Assembly: GCF_030848805.1 (NCBI RefSeq)
Contig: NC_092363.1
Location: 14,974,600 to 15,038,599, forward strand
Direction of reading: 5' to 3'
Source: Temnothorax longispinosus
Taxonomy: Eukaryota > Arthropoda > Insecta > Hymenoptera > Formicidae
DNA: 64,000 bases
Below are positions 8,420 to 21,155 of the stretch, in pieces. A program made the position numbers and the translations under genes. The notes under the pieces are model-generated. The model was not told where the DNA came from. It made no database searches and worked only from the letters and a program-made list of their open reading frames with translations. How positions within the stretch are numbered: position 1 is the first letter of the stretch; every line of letters starts with the position of its first letter.

Positions 8420-11400
8420 TTACCAAATGTTCTTTCTTACCTCTTCGTCGCGAGACGGCACATTTGCAAGATATTCCTTCATCTCAGGCTTTTTAGGATC
8501 GGCTATCGCTAATACCGATACGCAGCCGTCCACTGTCCCCAAAACAATGCTCTTGCCATCGTGCGTGCTATCGATAGCACTCAGCTCGGCCTGCACTCGG
8601 TAATTGGCTATCATCTCACAGTCTGAAGATCTGTGAGATATGTTATACCCACATATAATGTATTCTAAACACATCGAGTTAGTATATAGGCACAAATGAT
8701 TTGAATCGTAATTTGAATAAAATCTCGAAGTAACTTGTGATTTTCTAGATTAATTAGTCCTTGTCAGCCTCGAATGTGTACTTGCCTGAAGACTCTGATA
8801 GTCTTTCGACCGCTGTGATAGTACAACACGTACTCGTCTGTACGATTAAACATTGATATAACGGTAAACACGCCTTCGGCTACCTTGGGTATATACGTTT
8901 TCACGCTTGTACCTTTCTTTAATTCTATGAGTTCAAGGCCACCTCTGAAAAATATATTTAGTCGCTTTGTAATACAATACGTAATTAAAAATGTGTGTCT
9001 GAATAACGTCTGCTCACCTGCTAGGTGCATACAAAGTATATTTGCCATCCTTGCTAATGTTTCCACTCCATTTTGGAATCGTACGTATAATCTTTTTCTT
9101 ACTAATATCAAGAATTGTACCTTTATCAGAGCCAATGATACCTATCCATTGTGGTTTGTTAGGCATTGGTGTAATGCATATAATATCCTGTTAACATAAA
9201 TTTCTGTAGCAACATTACTTTATTTCGACTCAAATCTCACCGAAAAATTTCTCTATTTAAATTATGTTTAAAGATTGTCCCGCCATGATAATAAATCAGC
9301 CAAGTGAGCTCGTTACCTTAAATCCAGGCAACTTTATAGGTATTTTACTGATTAGCGTTCCTGTTTTCGCGCTATAAATTACAACGCAATCCCTGTTGCC
9401 CTTGTCAGCCGCTGGTACTGCCAGAAAAGAATCGTCCGATGTTATCACAACTTGTCGGAAGGGTGTACCGGTGTTACTTCTTACAGGATAATCCAAAGAG
9501 AATATCATTCTGCCATCTAATATGAATATATGATACATAATATGTATTTATTAACTTCTCAAAGATATCCGCTCTACGAAATTGAATCGAGAATTATATT
9601 AATATTCCCTACCAGGAATATTTCTCATGACAAGAGTCGCCGTAGTTCGTACGTTTTCCACTCCTGTAGGATTATTGGGCCTCGAAATGGCTATGAACTT
9701 TGATGAGTTCTCTATCAACGTTAACTGCTTGACGTTTGTCTGCTCTTCCTTGAACAATACTTGCTCCGTAATTCTGTTCCAAATAAGAATATTGCCCGAT
9801 TCTGTTGACACAATATACCTGAAATGAGAATTACTTCTGATTCTATCCATTTTTTCCAAGCTTGGTTCTTGTTTTAACTCCACTATATATCTTGAGCCTT
9901 GATATAAAAAAAATTAATTTTCAGTAAGATTAAGTCGGGCGAAATTAACTCACTTGCTGTCTTGCGTGATGCAGGCGTGTGTAACAATTGCTCCTAGCGG
10001 ACTGTCGGCTAGCTTTGATATTAGTCTACCCGTTAGCAAGTCCCAAACACCCACGCAATCTCTGGTAACTGTAACGGCCAAGTTACCCTCTTCGGCTAAA
10101 CTGTTTCATAATAATACAGAATGAGTCACGTAAATCAAACTTTTTATTTTTTACAAGATTACCTTAACATGTCTATCTGCAGCTCGTGCCTGTCGATAAC
10201 GTGAACTTGCTCGAAAATATTGTTGATGTTCCACACTTTGACGCTTCTATCAATACTCGATGTTACAACGCTATTCCAATTTGCAACTGTCAATGCTTCC
10301 AGTTGAATGATCCTTGCGAAGTGCGCGTCCAGTATTTTTACTAAATCTGACGTCTCGAGCGACCAAACGTACAAATTTTTCCTAAAAAAGGACGATTTAA
10401 GCTCGTATATCCGTTTTTTTCCCATAATTTATAGTGTTTGATAATACGAGGTATTTATTCAATAAGGACAATATTCTCTGTTAGAAACTGAAAAAACTTT
10501 TTTCTAAATCTTAATGCAATCCTCAACTCTTATTTTTAGAATTTTAACTTGGAATTTCTCTAAAGCCTCAAATCAAGCTTTTATTACATTACAGTTAACA
10601 GAACCAGTTTTCATCGTTTCTCGCATTCTTATAAGACACTTTATCTGCGTATCCTCTTTTTTTTTTACTCATAACTCAAAAACTGTTTGTATCTCGATAT
10701 TTTTGTTGCGGTAAATTATTTAGAAGACTAGATTTGATGTTGAACATCGACAGCGCCTAAATACCTATATTATTACAAACTCACAATGTTTCCCTATTTT
10801 ATTTTTTCTTGCCATCTGCAAGAATTTAAGTTTAAAAGAACGGCGATAATTCTTAGATGCGCACCTTACACCAGCAACAGCGTAATTCTTGGTGCCGCTG
10901 ACCATGACAGAATTCGAATACATCATTCGCGTACTGATGTTCCTAACTCCGTTCGGTAACATTAAAACATGCGCGTCGCTTTTACTTTCCAAAAACCACA
11001 CGATGAATCCATTCCCGGTCGTCGCTAACAGCATTTCCTCCTCTCTGTCCAACTTCAGCTGTAACAGATACTCCACATCGTCGTTGTACGCCCGCGGCAT
11101 ATCGAAAAGTTTTTCCCAGTAAGATGAGGTCTCATCGCTCCTATATTTCGTGATTCTATAATCATCCTTGCTTGTACATGCGTACAAAGTACTCTTGTCC
11201 TTGGTCATGACCAAAGCACTGAAAAAGTTCATCATAACAGTCTTCTATTATTGTAATCTTTCAGCATAATTTCTTGATATTAGTTCCGTTTTACCTGTGA
11301 AACTGGAACGGATCCAATGATGTCTTCTTCCTGTAAGTATGCAAAAGCATACGCGTGTCGTCGAGACTTCCCGACCAGAATACAATTCTGTAGAGATCCA

Positions 11401-14400
11401 AATTCGTATACTCCACGTCTATAAGGGAACGCAAGAATAACAACCACGGTGTAGGAAATATACAGGGTATAGATAAACTGTTTCTTACACAAAATCGGCC
11501 ATTTGTTGGAATCTTCGGGATTGCTGTGAGTGTCGAGCAGGTTTCCTCGCAAGTCGAATCTGCACCAGCCTAGCTTCCCGTAGATAAAAGCGTACTGGTT
11601 CATCAGATGCACACCGCACACCGCGTCCTCGTTCGGTAAAGGATTATTGATAACGACGAATTCGCTCGTCAGGGTGTTCAAAACGACACTCTATGGAAAA
11701 TCATACGTCGTGAAATATCTTTCAATTAATTCGAAGCTGATCTTTCCTAATCCAAAACATCGGAACGTTGAGAATCTTTGAGTTACAAAAGACTTCTCAA
11801 AGATCTTCATGAATCAAGTTTCGGACATAATAACATAATAAAGAACAAAATTCATTTAATTTTAAATCGAAAAAGAAGCTTTATCGTTTTACTTTCTCGA
11901 CAATTTAAATAATTTCTTAGATTTAACCCTTCGTAGTCACACTGGGTCAATTTGACCCACCCTCATTTGGATCTAAATATCAGCTAAATATCTAGCTTAA
12001 AATGGAGCTTGGTCCGCCATCTACAAGAGTTTGAAGTATCCTCTATAGATAGAGACCGTTAAAAAAACAAATGTTTCGCGAATTTTTTTTATATGTTAAA
12101 AATTCCTGAGGCACTTCTTTTTTTATAGCAATCAATTTAGCAATATCGCAAGTGCATTCGAGAATTTTTTCAACACGATCGGTGGATAAATGGTCAAATG
12201 GCGAACGATCAAAGTTCGTCTCGGGTCAAAATGACCGAGTCAGAGTGACTTTCTTGATTGAAAAAATAGGTGTGACCACGGAGGGTTAAATGAGCTTATT
12301 GTACCTGATAGTTGGTCGTAAAAGCCGCAGCATATCTGTTATCGGGGCTTAATACCAATTGTTGCATTATACCCTCCACGCCAGGATTAATATCCCTCGT
12401 CATGTCACTGGTACTCAGATCCCAGGTGATAAATTTATTGGATATCGATACAACGTAGCGATAATCTGACGTTAAGCAAAATCCGAACACCGCGAACTGA
12501 TGGCCTTCCAACGAGTACTAGAAAGTGATATCGTGATTCAGAGATATCCCACAAGTCAGTTGCGCAACTTTGCAGAAAATAAAAGCTTTTTGATAGAAAT
12601 GAATGATTTTCAATGCTTTTGATACTATATATATATATAATAGAAATTGCACGCTCGCATGTAACGTAATTCGTTGTCTTCAGCAAATACCACATACTTA
12701 CAATATTTTTTGTAATGCCTGTTGCGAAAGTTCGATTTGAGATTGAAATTAAATTCAAATAAGAAATAGTATGTAGTGAATACTATTGGAAAATCGGTTA
12801 TTGGTAAGTGAAATATCGAGGTTCTGTGTACATCGCGAGCGAGCAATCTCGGAATTCCCGAAAAAACGCCCGGAAAAACCAAGGGATGAAGTCGCTGATC
12901 GGTAAGTGAAATATCGGAAAAGCGGAAATGACTCAATAGTGTGAAACTCGAGTAGAAAAAGTCCGGTTACGACATGTTCAATCAAGGAAAACATTTATGC
13001 GGTCCGATTTTAAATCGCCTTTAAATCAACGACCCGACACACTCCTTATGTTTGTCCACAATAAGGATATAGAAACACAAATGAAGTCGTTTGAAGAAAA
13101 ACGACGCCCGGGCGAAGCCCGGGTAACCAGCTAGTAAACTATATAAATGAATACATAGATTATACCTTTAATGGTCCACCAGGTGTGTGCAGACAATGAT
13201 AGAGAGGAAGCAGAGCGCAATTCTTGACGCCGTCATGATCGCATGCTCGGAGTAACATTCTTACGTTAACATTTGCACCGATCTCGGGCAACAACCGACC
13301 GATCAATTGCGGCGCGAGCATATCGGGATGATTTCCCAGGATTGCGCCACCTAGTCTCAGAGCATCGGCGACTAACATGAGTTCCCTGAAAAAATTCAGA
13401 ATATCACAATTAACAGTATCTGCAAATTATCTATAGAATATCTGAAGAATCGAGACGTCCAAAAGTTTAAAAAAAGTTGGAATGTCGGATAAATTGTAAT
13501 ATTACTAAATTATTAATATTACTAATATACTACTTTTGCGTTGTCCGAGAAAGTACCTGATTTTTATGGTTTACCTGACCAAACTTTGGTTGTCAACAAA
13601 ACTACACGCATCTTCGAAATCAGAAAGCACAGCTTGCAAGGGACAAGAGCTCAGCTTAGCGTGCAGCCACTCATAATTAAATAAAACATTTTCGAAGAGA
13701 TCCTTAAAGCGCCGTGCTCTTACCAGATGAAATGGTAATTCGCCAAACTTCAATCGTGAAACAAAGAGTAGATATTTTTAGCACTTGTCTGTATTATAAA
13801 TTATGACATTTTTCGTAAGTACCTTTCGTAAATTGTATCGCGAGATGGTTCCTTCCTTTGAGTAAAACGCCAATGGTTGCTCTGGTACTTTTCTATCTGC
13901 CACACCTTCCTTGTCTGTTAAATTAAATCTGTAAATTATAAAGCTTATTATTGCTTTATTATGCAATGTTTCTTTAACAGTTAGTAAAATTAGCTTTTTT
14001 TGATCATCTGTGTTTGGAGTCAATTTTTTAATATGATATATTGTATCTTTTTAGACTAAATGAACCGTTAATATTTTATTATCTTAAAAATTGAAGCCTA
14101 GTTCTTTATATAAGTTTATAAGAATTATTCTTCTGCTGCCTCTGACATGAAGTTACATTAATTGACTTAAAATGTTACTTATCATAACGATCCACTGTAT
14201 TTACCGATGTCTCTGTATCTCGGTGTACTTGAAAGGCTTCGGTTTGCCGCCGCCCCAAATTCCTAGATAATAGTCCGCTATCATGGAGTGAAAATACATC
14301 GCCATGTTCATGTTCTTAAAATATCGCTCTTTAGCCGTGTCTCTGAATTGCCTATGGTACCAGTTCAAGACGCTTACACCGTCCGCTTCTCTTTCGCTCA

Positions 14401-17400
14401 GGTAATTGGGCAGATCGTTTCGTATTCTGGTCCAGAGTAGAGGCGGGATGCGTCTCACCGGCGGCAAATGGTATTGGTAAACGTCGTCGAGGACCTTGTC
14501 GTCCAGGGAGATCAGATCCTCGAGCTCGGACTCCGACAAGCCAGACTTAGCGGCCGTAATATAGGCCAGAGCGTGGAATACCAAGATTTTACCATGCTGT
14601 TTTTCGATCCTCTCGAATAGCATCATTATGCTGTCCATCACCGTGCTGGCCAGGTGCGTGTCCGCCGGTTTCGTATAGCTACGCCATCGACAAATCTCCG
14701 CAAACACAAGTTTCACAAAGATCGGTAGGGAACATTTTGATATAGCGTTCGCCACCAACCGCCATTGGTAGTTATTCAGATCTCTCCTGGCCGTTTTCAT
14801 CCACATTCTGAAAGATCGGTGAATAATATATAAAATGTTTCAAAAGAATGTTCAGGAAGTCAAGGATAATATTTTTTTGTCAATTTGAAGCGGATTCTTT
14901 TCTTAACAATTCTAATAATATTAATTATTTATTTACTTTATCACGTCCATGGCTAGATCCTCGCCCAAGGCAGTTACCTCGATGAAGCTTTCTTCGGTGT
15001 CTATCATCCTGCGCAGCAACTGATAATCTCTCGAAATCACCGGATTCGATTTCTCCGCCGCGCAGGATAAAATCATCTAAAACATACGTGTATATGTTGT
15101 TAAAGTTAAAACTTTTTCTTATGCAGAACTGATTTGACCAAAATTTAAGCTATATCTTAGAGGCTTTTTTTCGTAATTTACTTTTTTTTGCTATATTATT
15201 ATTATTTAATGGTTGCATTCATATTTACCTTACAGTTTGGTGGTAGCCTCGTAGGTAACCACGATAATTTGTTACCCTGTACACCTGTCAGCTGATCGAC
15301 ACTATCCAGAAACAGTAGAATCGGCTGTTGGCCGTTAGCTAAAGTCAACAAATATTTGAAGTAGGCTGTAAGCGGCACCAAATCATCTGGAATCTCCTCA
15401 AATGACAATCCATAATTGTACGAAATCTGTGAACAGCAACAAAAATGTTTCATTGTCATCTTCCAAAATGGAAAGAAGCATAAGCGGCACTCACTTGTTG
15501 ACAGATGGAGATCAACGTGGGCGTGAGCGCACTGCTGTCTGGGGTAGTGCCAAGATACCGAATTATACTGATCGGTTTTTTACCGGTCAGCCAGGTGCTG
15601 CTCGTCAAACCCGCGCTCTTCGCCAACAGAGAAGTCTTGCCGCATCCTCCTTCCCCGTATAACACTAACGGCTTATCGCTGTTACCTAGCATGTAATTTT
15701 TTATCCTCTCCAGCGTGTCCTCGCGTCCGTAAAACACCTGTAGCGAATGCAAGAGTAATCCACGAAAAAAATAAAAAATAATAATATTGATTAAAAATTT
15801 CGAAGTTTATGTTATCTAATATAATAAAACAAATAATATACAGGGTGTAACAAAAAGGTCGGGAGACTGGATTATCTCGAAAAGATGACGTTTTCGGAAG
15901 AAATGTTTTAGACAAAAGTTATAAGGTTTAAAAAGATCTATTTACTGACTGTATTAGTCTGACCTTCGGTGGAGTCATTAAGGTCAAGTCTAGGTTATTT
16001 CACATTTTTTAAATTGAATCCGCTATTTTTTATTGCATATTCTTGTAGCCCTTGTCGAGACGTTTTCAAAACACTATAATAAAGCTCTCTTTCGTTAAGA
16101 ATTTCCTGAGGTATTTCAAAGTTTGTCATGATATTTTTGATATAAAATATGAAATATCTCGTAAAGTATTCAGTTTTCGATAATTTTACCTTGATACTTT
16201 TATACGTAAAATAATGAAAAAAATCGATTTTTATAAAAAAAAAATACAAAATTTAAAAAAATTTGATTGTACTTTGCAGACATATTCGATTTTGTAAAAT
16301 TGCAAACGTACAAATTAATATTATTATTTAATTCCTTTCATTATTCTACTTGAAATTTTTAAGTTAGAGTCTCCATGGGATGCTGAAAATTTTTAAGTGA
16401 AACGCCCCCATATTGTAATATATCGTTTGAAAGGGCATGAAATAAGAAAAATTTTGGCGCAAACCAGAGGTCGATACGTTGATCTGTTCGAAAGTTATTT
16501 AGGGTCAAACTTCAAAAAAGCCAATTTTTGACAACATATCGACCTCTAGTTTGCGTCAAAATTTTTCTTATTTTATGCTCTTTCAAACAATATACTACAA
16601 TATAAGAGGTCCCATTTAAAAAATTTGAGGTGACCTTGTCCTGACCTTGGCGACGCCACTCAAGGTCACACTGAAAAGATCAATAAATAGATCTTTTTAA
16701 ACCCTACAACTTTTATATGAAACATTTTTCTTAAAAATGCGTTTTTCTAAAAAAAAATGCCTGATATGGGCGCTCTAATACACCCTGTATATATGCATAT
16801 GGTTTAGATTAGAAGCCCTATAATCAGAGACTGGCCATCAGGCGATTTCTTCAAAATCCTGCGAGAGAGAATGATATAAGAGAGAAAGAGAAAGCGATAT
16901 ACATTCATATTGTTTTCTCTTTCTCTCTTAACCTTTAGAGGGCGGGGGTGGTCGAAATATCGACCACCCAAAAAACACAAGCTATTTGATGTTTTCAGGC
17001 AAAATTTGGTGTGTTGAATAAGGGAAAAATAGTAAAAAAAAAAGTTTTTCCGCCCTCTAAAGGTTAATTATATCTCTTTCTCTTTCTTTCTCTTGTTTTT
17101 GAAGAAAAATGGCGGCCCTATTAAAAGTGGCCTCCTTACGGCCAGTCTCTGATTAGAGGGTCTCTAGTTTACATATACCATACAAAAGAGGAATATACAT
17201 ATATAAATATTAGATTGGTTAGATTTATCACATTTGCCTTTAATTAATAACTTCTATCACTCAAGATAATCATCATCGGTTTTAATGCCGTTTTTCATAC
17301 AGAGAAAAGTTTATCAGTCTCTTTTTTAAATTCCTCTTTTAACTTTATTCATAACAGCAAGCCATTCAAATTAATTTAATACTTTACACATTATATTTCG

Positions 17401-19795
17401 GCCATATTTAGAATCTTGATAAATTTCCTTTTACTCTACCTTTACGGAATTATTACAGGCATGTAGGTGTTGCAAAATCTCGGTTATTATTTGTCCCTGC
17501 GCGGAATTATCTTCCTTTCTCATGGCACGGTCTACGAGCTTCACTATGTTTCTGTAAAAGTGAGTGATGAAGTGCTGAAGGTACTCGCCATGAGTTTCAG
17601 GATCCAGACCCTCTCTCCCTATCCATTCCACCGTATATCTGCATAAAACATTGCACGATTAAAGTAATCGCAACAGAAATTGCTCTCGTGAATTTTTGGG
17701 GGAGGAGGAGATACCTCTGCAGATTCGTGCTCTCGATTTTATTCGGTAGTCGCTCGTCTCTCAGATCGGCCAACAATTTCGAGGCTTCGTTATCCAAACT
17801 TCTATTGGCTATATCCAAAAATAAACTGGCCTTCCTTAGATTTTGGAGATTAATGTTGTTTATGTATCGCACGTACGCCAGGCAATGATTTTTCGTATTT
17901 TTAACGTTCAGCACACCGTTAATCACTTCCCGCTCGGTCACTGTTTCAGGATTAGTAATTATTAGGATTTTATTACAATGCAAATACATATATGAGGTAA
18001 TGCAATCCTAAATATGATCCAAAAAATATTTGGGCTTTAGTGCTAACGCTTGAAAATTTTATTAGTGGCCAGAGAACAGTTTTTATATTTTATATTTTTT
18101 CTTGAATGTTTAATATCTTAAAGATTGTATGAAAAATTATCTTTATCAACAGAAGACATAAGATTTATAAATTTTTATTATATTTTATCGGTATTGGTAA
18201 AATCGAGCTATGTTTTCATACTCGTATCTATTGGATCTTTCTTACCGGACATGAAATAATTATGCATTGTATCCTTGTCAAACTTCCCGTTATTAAATAA
18301 GGATTGCGCGCCTTTCCTGAACATTTTTTGCATTTTGCACATGGTGTCCCACCAAATCGCTTGATCCTCTTGTTGCAACTTAGGTATTCTCTTAAAGATA
18401 CACAAACAAGAAGATATAATTATAGGAAAGAAATAATTGTATAATAATTAAGTAGCAGACAATGCATTGTATAAGTAAAATTATTGCACGTAGCCGAAAG
18501 TGATTTACTTTATTATTAAAGTTTTTGAGGATAGACGAGATTGGTTGTAATATACTTGTTGGCGGCACAGCATTGCTATCCTTCTTGTACCACTTATCCA
18601 AAAGACTAACGTCCATTCCTTGACCCTCTAATTCTGTTCTTAACATCTCTAGTTCTGAACTGAGAACATATGTTGGTATAGGACGATATCCATATTTCTG
18701 TCCAAGGAATACCTATGTAGAAAAATATTATATTTGTTTTTTGTAAATATTAAAATGACTTATGCTTTTTCAAACCTTGGAAAAAAGTTGAAAGAGCATC
18801 ACACAATCTACTGCTTAATTAGAAATTTAGATATATTTCTGAAGTTATAAACTCTCGAAAAAGAAGTTTAAGTAACGGAGGATTAAACTGTTTAAATTAA
18901 AAAGCAAATTTACTGACAACGAAATTGGGTCCCATAGACAGTCTCTGACAATTTTCTATTTCTCTCATACACAGCTCTGTAGTCATATGATCGTCGGTGG
19001 CTTCATCACGTACACCCCATCTCATATCAACCACCTGCAAAGAAGGATTTAGCCATCATTACGTAAGGCAAATTTTGATTTCTATTAATAACAACAAAAT
19101 ATTTTAGTTTATATAATTATTAACCAGAGAAAATTATTAATTAGATAAATAAAATAGCGATTTATGCAACAACTGATTTTGTCGATTATCCAAGTCTAAT
19201 TTAATTGTAGTATATGTATATGTGATCTAAATGTAATTATCAAGTTTACTCGATTCCTATCAAAAATTAACATAAAAAGGTTGAATCCTATATATGTATA
19301 TTACCGGTACCTGGCACCGTGAAAATCAATTTCTCTATCCAAGATGTATAACTCATGTTTTACTATGTATATTTATCAGTATACAGTTAATAGCTTGTCT
19401 CAATGTGCCATATTATTTTCTTTCTTATGAAATAAAGTCCTACCTGAAATTCTAAACCATGTTTTTCTCTGCAATAGTCCTTGAGTTTGGGATAGCACTG
19501 AGCCATTAAAGTATTTCTTTCCATTGTCGTATCTGAAATATAATCAAATAAACAGTGCTATATTTCACATTGCAATATGTCACTTTATACTACTTTTGCA
19601 TTTTCTTTCAAAGTTTTTAACACTAAATTGTATCTTTTATTATTTTTATTCTACTGTCTCTTACTGTAACTATAAATATATTAACAACTTACCAGTAAAA
19701 GTCGAGCTCGTGAATATCCGCACAATTTTTGAACTGACAGGTGGTAAGGATTTCAATGATCCCGAAAAGATTGAATCAATCGTTGTTTCGTCCAT
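8420..19795 (-). CDS. NACHT and WD-repeat protein, NWD1/NWD2-like
   Basis: Exon boundaries (high to low): 19795-19693, 19532-19444, 19034-18918, 18712-18509, 18390-18246, 17940-17715, 17638-17440, 15737-15495, 15426-15229, 15076-14937, 14807-14205, 13928-13823, 13747-13575, 13385-13166, 12517-12305, 11690-11295, 11244-10865, 10381-10163, 10100-9954, 9890-9613, 9516-9317, 9187-9018, 8944-8786, 8630-8420; 1712 aa. Residues about 25-40 read VRIFTSSTFTDTTMERNTLM, the N-terminal signature of the NWD/TEP1 group. Walker A GEGGCGKTS lies at 389-397 and Walker B ILLFLDSVDQL at 478-488, giving a STAND NTPase core. From about residue 900 follow WD40-type repeats (e.g. RSVKVWNINN, DCVGVWDLLTG). Length is close to vertebrate NWD1/NWD2. 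Known relatives are signalling scaffolds; the insect role is not inferred here. The intron at 8785-8631 has a GC donor. The end at 8420 is inferred. Confidence 0.88.
11927..12285. mobile_element. TTAA-flanked piggyBac-like MITE in an NWD intron
   Basis: The ends CCCTTCGTAGTCACAC and the complement of GGTGTGACCACGGAGGG match at 14 of the first 16 positions. TTAA flanks both sides (11923-11926, 12286-12289). Inside each end GGGTCAAWWTGACC-like palindromes occur. No transposase frame is present. The right edge is 15 nt inside the intron from the donor of the exon at 12305-12517. Confidence 0.85.
12610..13134 (+). mobile_element. Helitron-like element (3' end clear, 5' end uncertain)
   Basis: The 3' end has a 7-bp GC hairpin CCCGGGC-GAA-GCCCGGG (13107-13123), a 7-nt spacer, then CTAG (13131-13134) followed by T. 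This is the classical Helitron terminus, hairpin plus CTRR. No inverted repeats are present. The 5' boundary is a guess near an AT-rich TACTATATATA stretch at about 12620. A 17-bp direct repeat (GGTAAGTGAAATATCG) occurs twice inside. It sits in an NWD intron. Confidence 0.6.
15839..16790. mobile_element. ACAGGGTGT-ended element of about 950 bp
   Basis: The ends read ACAGGGTGT and ACACCCTGT with AT-rich flanks. Long inner inverted segments include the AAAAGATCTATTTACTGA block against its complement near 16675-16700, and GGTCGATACGTTGATCTG against its complement. No coding frame is recognisable. A similar terminus and AGACAAAAGTTATA block occur at 53120-53210. Confidence 0.65.
16817..17160. mobile_element. 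Foldback element carrying a TTAA insertion
   Basis: The outer ends TAATCAGAGACTGGCC and GGCCAGTCTCTGATTA pair, followed inward by polypurine/polypyrimidine arms (AGAGAAAGAGAAAG). A TTAA-flanked miniature (16932-17063) interrupts the right arm. Confidence 0.7.
16932..17063. mobile_element. 132-bp TTAA-flanked piggyBac-like MITE
   Basis: The ends CCTTTAGAGGGCGG and CCGCCCTCTAAAGG are perfectly inverted, with TTAA on both sides (16928-16931, 17064-17067). A GGTGGTCGAAATATCGACCACC palindrome lies next to the left end. Confidence 0.85.
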
Positions 19796-20507
19796 GTTTT
19801 GTCTCTTAATACACCTTTATCTCTGAGCTAGAAATTTAAATCAGTCGAGATCTCTTCTTATCGCTTGCAGCAATGCTAGCAAACTAAAATCCGCACTGCG
19901 TTTCCAATGTCTTATACATCTACAATAAAACTATAGTATCTCGTGAGCTGGTGGAGTTTGTAGCTCATCATCTTCGTTTGAGTGTTCCATATCACAGAAT
20001 TCTTACATTATCTACTATAGCTAACATGATATTATTGTATGTTATACTACTACAAAAGTCCGTAAATTACACAGAACATATTTTCTTTTTAAAATATACA
20101 TTATATAAATGAAAAAGTTTCTGATATACTGAGCAAAGTGGTTGCTAAGGCTTGTTTACACAACATAGATCCATTGATTTTAAGACATGTATATATTCCT
20201 TTAGCTCAATATTTGTATCAAATAAGTATTTATTGTATTAGATATTTAATATCTAACCGATTAATACAAATTTGTTGATATAAAGTATGTCCTTACATTA
20301 AGCAACATAAAACAATTTTTGCTCAAATGTTCAAAAATCGAACTATAAAGTATATGGAAGAGAAGTACTTTATGTAGCAATTTATATATGTATTAATTTT
20401 TTAATTCAATTTTTTTTGCACATCTCTGCATATATTGAATATTTGATTTTCAGATCTTCTAATGGACTGTTTATAGTATTTACCAAGGATCTCTTATAAC
20501 GATCAAA
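19796..20507. promoter_or_regulatory. Shared NWD/TRRAP promoter region
   Basis: 712 bp separate the two divergent start codons. TRRAP's start exon begins after an acceptor at 20453/20454, so at least part of this stretch is 5' UTR or intron. The sequence is AT-rich; no TATA box or initiator could be assigned with confidence. Confidence 0.45.
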
Positions 20508-21114
20508 ATGGCACCCGATCCAGTAACACAAATGAACACATATCGTTCATACGTGACCATGCTGGCTGATCCAGTTTCAAAAGATGAACTGAAACTGAAG
20601 GCAGCTCAAGAATTATCAGAAAATTTCGAGGTATTCAAATATCATCAATATTATTCATACAGTACATAATAGTTCTTAATTAATCTGTCGGAGGAAAATA
20701 TATGTATTTAATATATGTACTTATGTTTACATTAATTATAATGTACAAAATTAATTGTAGATTATTATGTGCTCATCACAATATCCGGGATTTCTCGATC
20801 ATATGATGAAGATCTTTCTGAAGATATTGCAAGAGGGAGAGCCGCACTTTATATCAGAATATAACATTCAGCAAGTTAGAAAACTAATTTTGGAAATGAT
20901 ACATAGATTACCAAGCAATGAATACTTGCGTCCATATGTCAGGCAAATCCTGACCCTTATATTTAAACTACTAGAGACAGACAATGAAGAAAACGTGCTA
21001 GTGTGTTTACGCATCATAATCGACCTTCATAAGCAATATAAACCAACATTCAATCCAGAAGTGAGTAATTCTTTCATAATTAATTAATTTTATGCACACA
21101 CACACACACACACT

Positions 21115-21155
<41 letters not shown>

